This document shows positions 63,111 through 64,000 of a DNA stretch of 64,000 nucleotides, one piece after another (position 1 is the stretch's first letter; each line of letters opens with the position of its first letter). The translations under genes and the position numbers were made by a program. The stretch lies in assembly GCA_035295125.1 (NCBI GenBank), contig DATGJP010000081.1, positions 1 through 64,000 of the forward strand. The letters run 5' to 3'. The stretch is from JAICMB01 sp035295125 (lineage in GTDB: Bacteria; Acidobacteriota; Terriglobia; Bryobacterales; Bryobacteraceae). The notes beneath the pieces were generated by a model. That model made no database searches. It was not told where the DNA came from and worked only from the letters and a program-made list of their open reading frames with translations.

Positions 63111-63683
63111 ATGCGAACGAGCCCTCGCAGGTCGCGAACTGCCGTTTCGCGAAAGAAGGAAATTAGTGCCCTTATTTGCGCCCTCGGTTCTATCGGGCTG
63201 TTCGCCGCCGGCACGGTGTTCCTGAATGTGACGTCTATTAAGGGTCCGGACCTCTCGGACTTGACCCCAATGATGAGCGATGTCGACGGCTACGTTCTGT
63301 TGAGCTGGTCAAATCTCGCGCGCGAGACACGCCCTGTCCCCAGTTCCTTGGCACGACTCGCCGGCCGCCGAGTTCAAGTCCTTGGCTATATGATGACGGG
63401 TGAACATCCGCCCAGCAACCGCCGGAATGTGCATGATTTTGCACTCTTGCCTGACGCGGGGACCGCATTACACCCCGCTCACCGATTAGGCGACCAAATG
63501 ATCGCTGTGTCACTGAAAGACAATCAGGCGGTCCCCTTCATGCCGAAGACTCTGACGTGGGTCCGCGGTACGTTCCATGAACTCGATGGGGACCCGAGTG
63601 CATCTCATCCGCTTTACGTAATAGAACGGGCGGAAACCCTGCCGGCCAATCTATCCGATATCCGGAACTACTTCAAGTACTAG
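63111..63683 (+). CDS. Membrane-anchored protein resembling DUF3299
   Basis: 190 residues. A basic N-terminus and one helix at about 18-37 (ISALICALGSIGLFAAGTVF) lead to a domain with LAGRRVQVLGYMMTGEHPPS, VHDFALLPD and MPKTLTWVRGTFHELDG. That order (L-G-x-V-x-V-x-GY ... F-L-P ... V-x-G-T) resembles DUF3299 exported proteins, by pattern only. No ribosome site is obvious before ATG 63111. Function unknown. Confidence 0.6.
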   Translation: MRTSPRRSRTAVSRKKEISALICALGSIGLFAAGTVFLNVTSIKGPDLSDLTPMMSDVDGYVLLSWSNLARETRPVPSSLARLAGRRVQVLGYMMTGEHPPSNRRNVHDFALLPDAGTALHPAHRLGDQMIAVSLKDNQAVPFMPKTLTWVRGTFHELDGDPSASHPLYVIERAETLPANLSDIRNYFKY

Positions 63684-63812
63684 TCGCCGCTCACGTTGAG
63701 GATTCATCCATTCACGACCCAACAAGCCCACCGGTGCGAATATTGAAGAGTGCAATCCGTTTGGCACTCGATAATGTGGGGGCAGCCTGGAGACAGACTC
63801 GCCGTCGCTCCC

Positions 63813-64000
63813 ATGCTAAACGAACACGAACCATTGATCGTGAACGCAATCGGGCACCTGGCGGGCGCAATTGTGTTCGCAATGTTCCTTGTACTTGCTC
63901 TAAAGGGCAGTACGAGGGGGCGGACAGGACAGGGTTGGCTCTCGGTGGTATCGGCCGGCCTCGCACTTCTGTGGAATGCCGGTTCGCTTGCGGCGATTCT
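63813..64000 (+). CDS. N-terminus of a membrane sensor protein, cut by window edge
   Basis: ATG 63813 opens MLNEHEPLIVNAIGHLAGAI followed by VFAMFLVLALKG, a short basic loop and GWLSVVSAGLALLWNAGSLAAIL. Two helices with this exact wording (GH-AG--IF--FL-L and GWLS---A-LA-LWN-GSL) begin acidobacterial sensor histidine kinases. The kinase part is outside the window, so the assignment is tentative. Confidence 0.55.
   Translation, partial: MLNEHEPLIVNAIGHLAGAIVFAMFLVLALKGSTRGRTGQGWLSVVSAGLALLWNAGSLAAI

Overview
The window is GC-rich (roughly 60%), densely coding and on both strands. Gene families point to an Acidobacteriota genome of the Solibacter/Bryobacterales type: two very large MacB/FtsX-like orphan permeases, Ser/Thr kinases fused to PD40 propellers or to an AAA-ATPase/TPR region, a VWFA-related secreted protein, a TIGR03118-type secreted protein, many secreted peptidases, and a B12-dependent ribonucleotide reductase. 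This assignment rests on gene content only; no rRNA or tRNA gene was seen.

Layout. 1-5.5 kb: secreted hydrolases (YtcJ-like amidohydrolase cut by the window edge, beta-lactamase-fold serine hydrolase, a proline-rich secreted protein, an M24 Xaa-Pro peptidase). 5.6-8.3 kb: conserved housekeeping block on the minus strand, SRP RNA - dnaX - ybaB - recR. 8.3-19.3 kb: a decayed gene, PQQ dehydrogenase, Ser/Thr kinase with propeller, Tat-exported Gfo/Idh oxidoreductase, prolyl oligopeptidase, DUF4159 protein, gamma-glutamyltransferase. 19.3-26 kb: permease, frameshifted Sel1 protein, small hypothetical and membrane proteins including a 26-residue one. 26-34.7 kb: nrdJ with a candidate NrdR-controlled promoter, an AF2212-type antitoxin beside a wrecked VapC toxin, a secreted protein coupled to a D-serine dehydratase/D-threonine aldolase-like enzyme, an EF-G paralogue, a methyltransferase. 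34.8-47.9 kb: TIGR03118-like protein, MFS transporter, an unknown protein coupled to a pentapeptide-repeat protein, B12-binding radical SAM enzyme, glycoamylase-like protein, phosphotransferase, and a permease operon with a BlaI-like palindrome and two tiny downstream genes joined by ATGA overlaps. 48-49.3 kb: a FliA/WhiG-type sigma factor behind a candidate sigma-54 promoter with two tandem palindromes upstream.

49.3-64 kb is an accessory, partly decayed region. It holds a truncated VWFA gene fused head-on to another gene fragment, a DUF5681 protein, a frameshifted zinc-finger protein, an InlB-type repeat remnant, RND-adaptor and IS630 remnants, and a dispersed repeat with about 254-bp MITE-like cores. 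Inside it sits an intact regulatory pair, an ECF sigma factor translationally coupled to a 1291-residue kinase-ATPase. A truncated sensor-type membrane protein ends the window.

Recurring themes are (i) a family of short GC-rich hairpin repeats placed mostly after stop codons, two copies showing a compensatory base change; (ii) several genes broken by a single base within G runs, which may be real decay or assembly error; and (iii) translational coupling by ATGA/TTGA overlaps.
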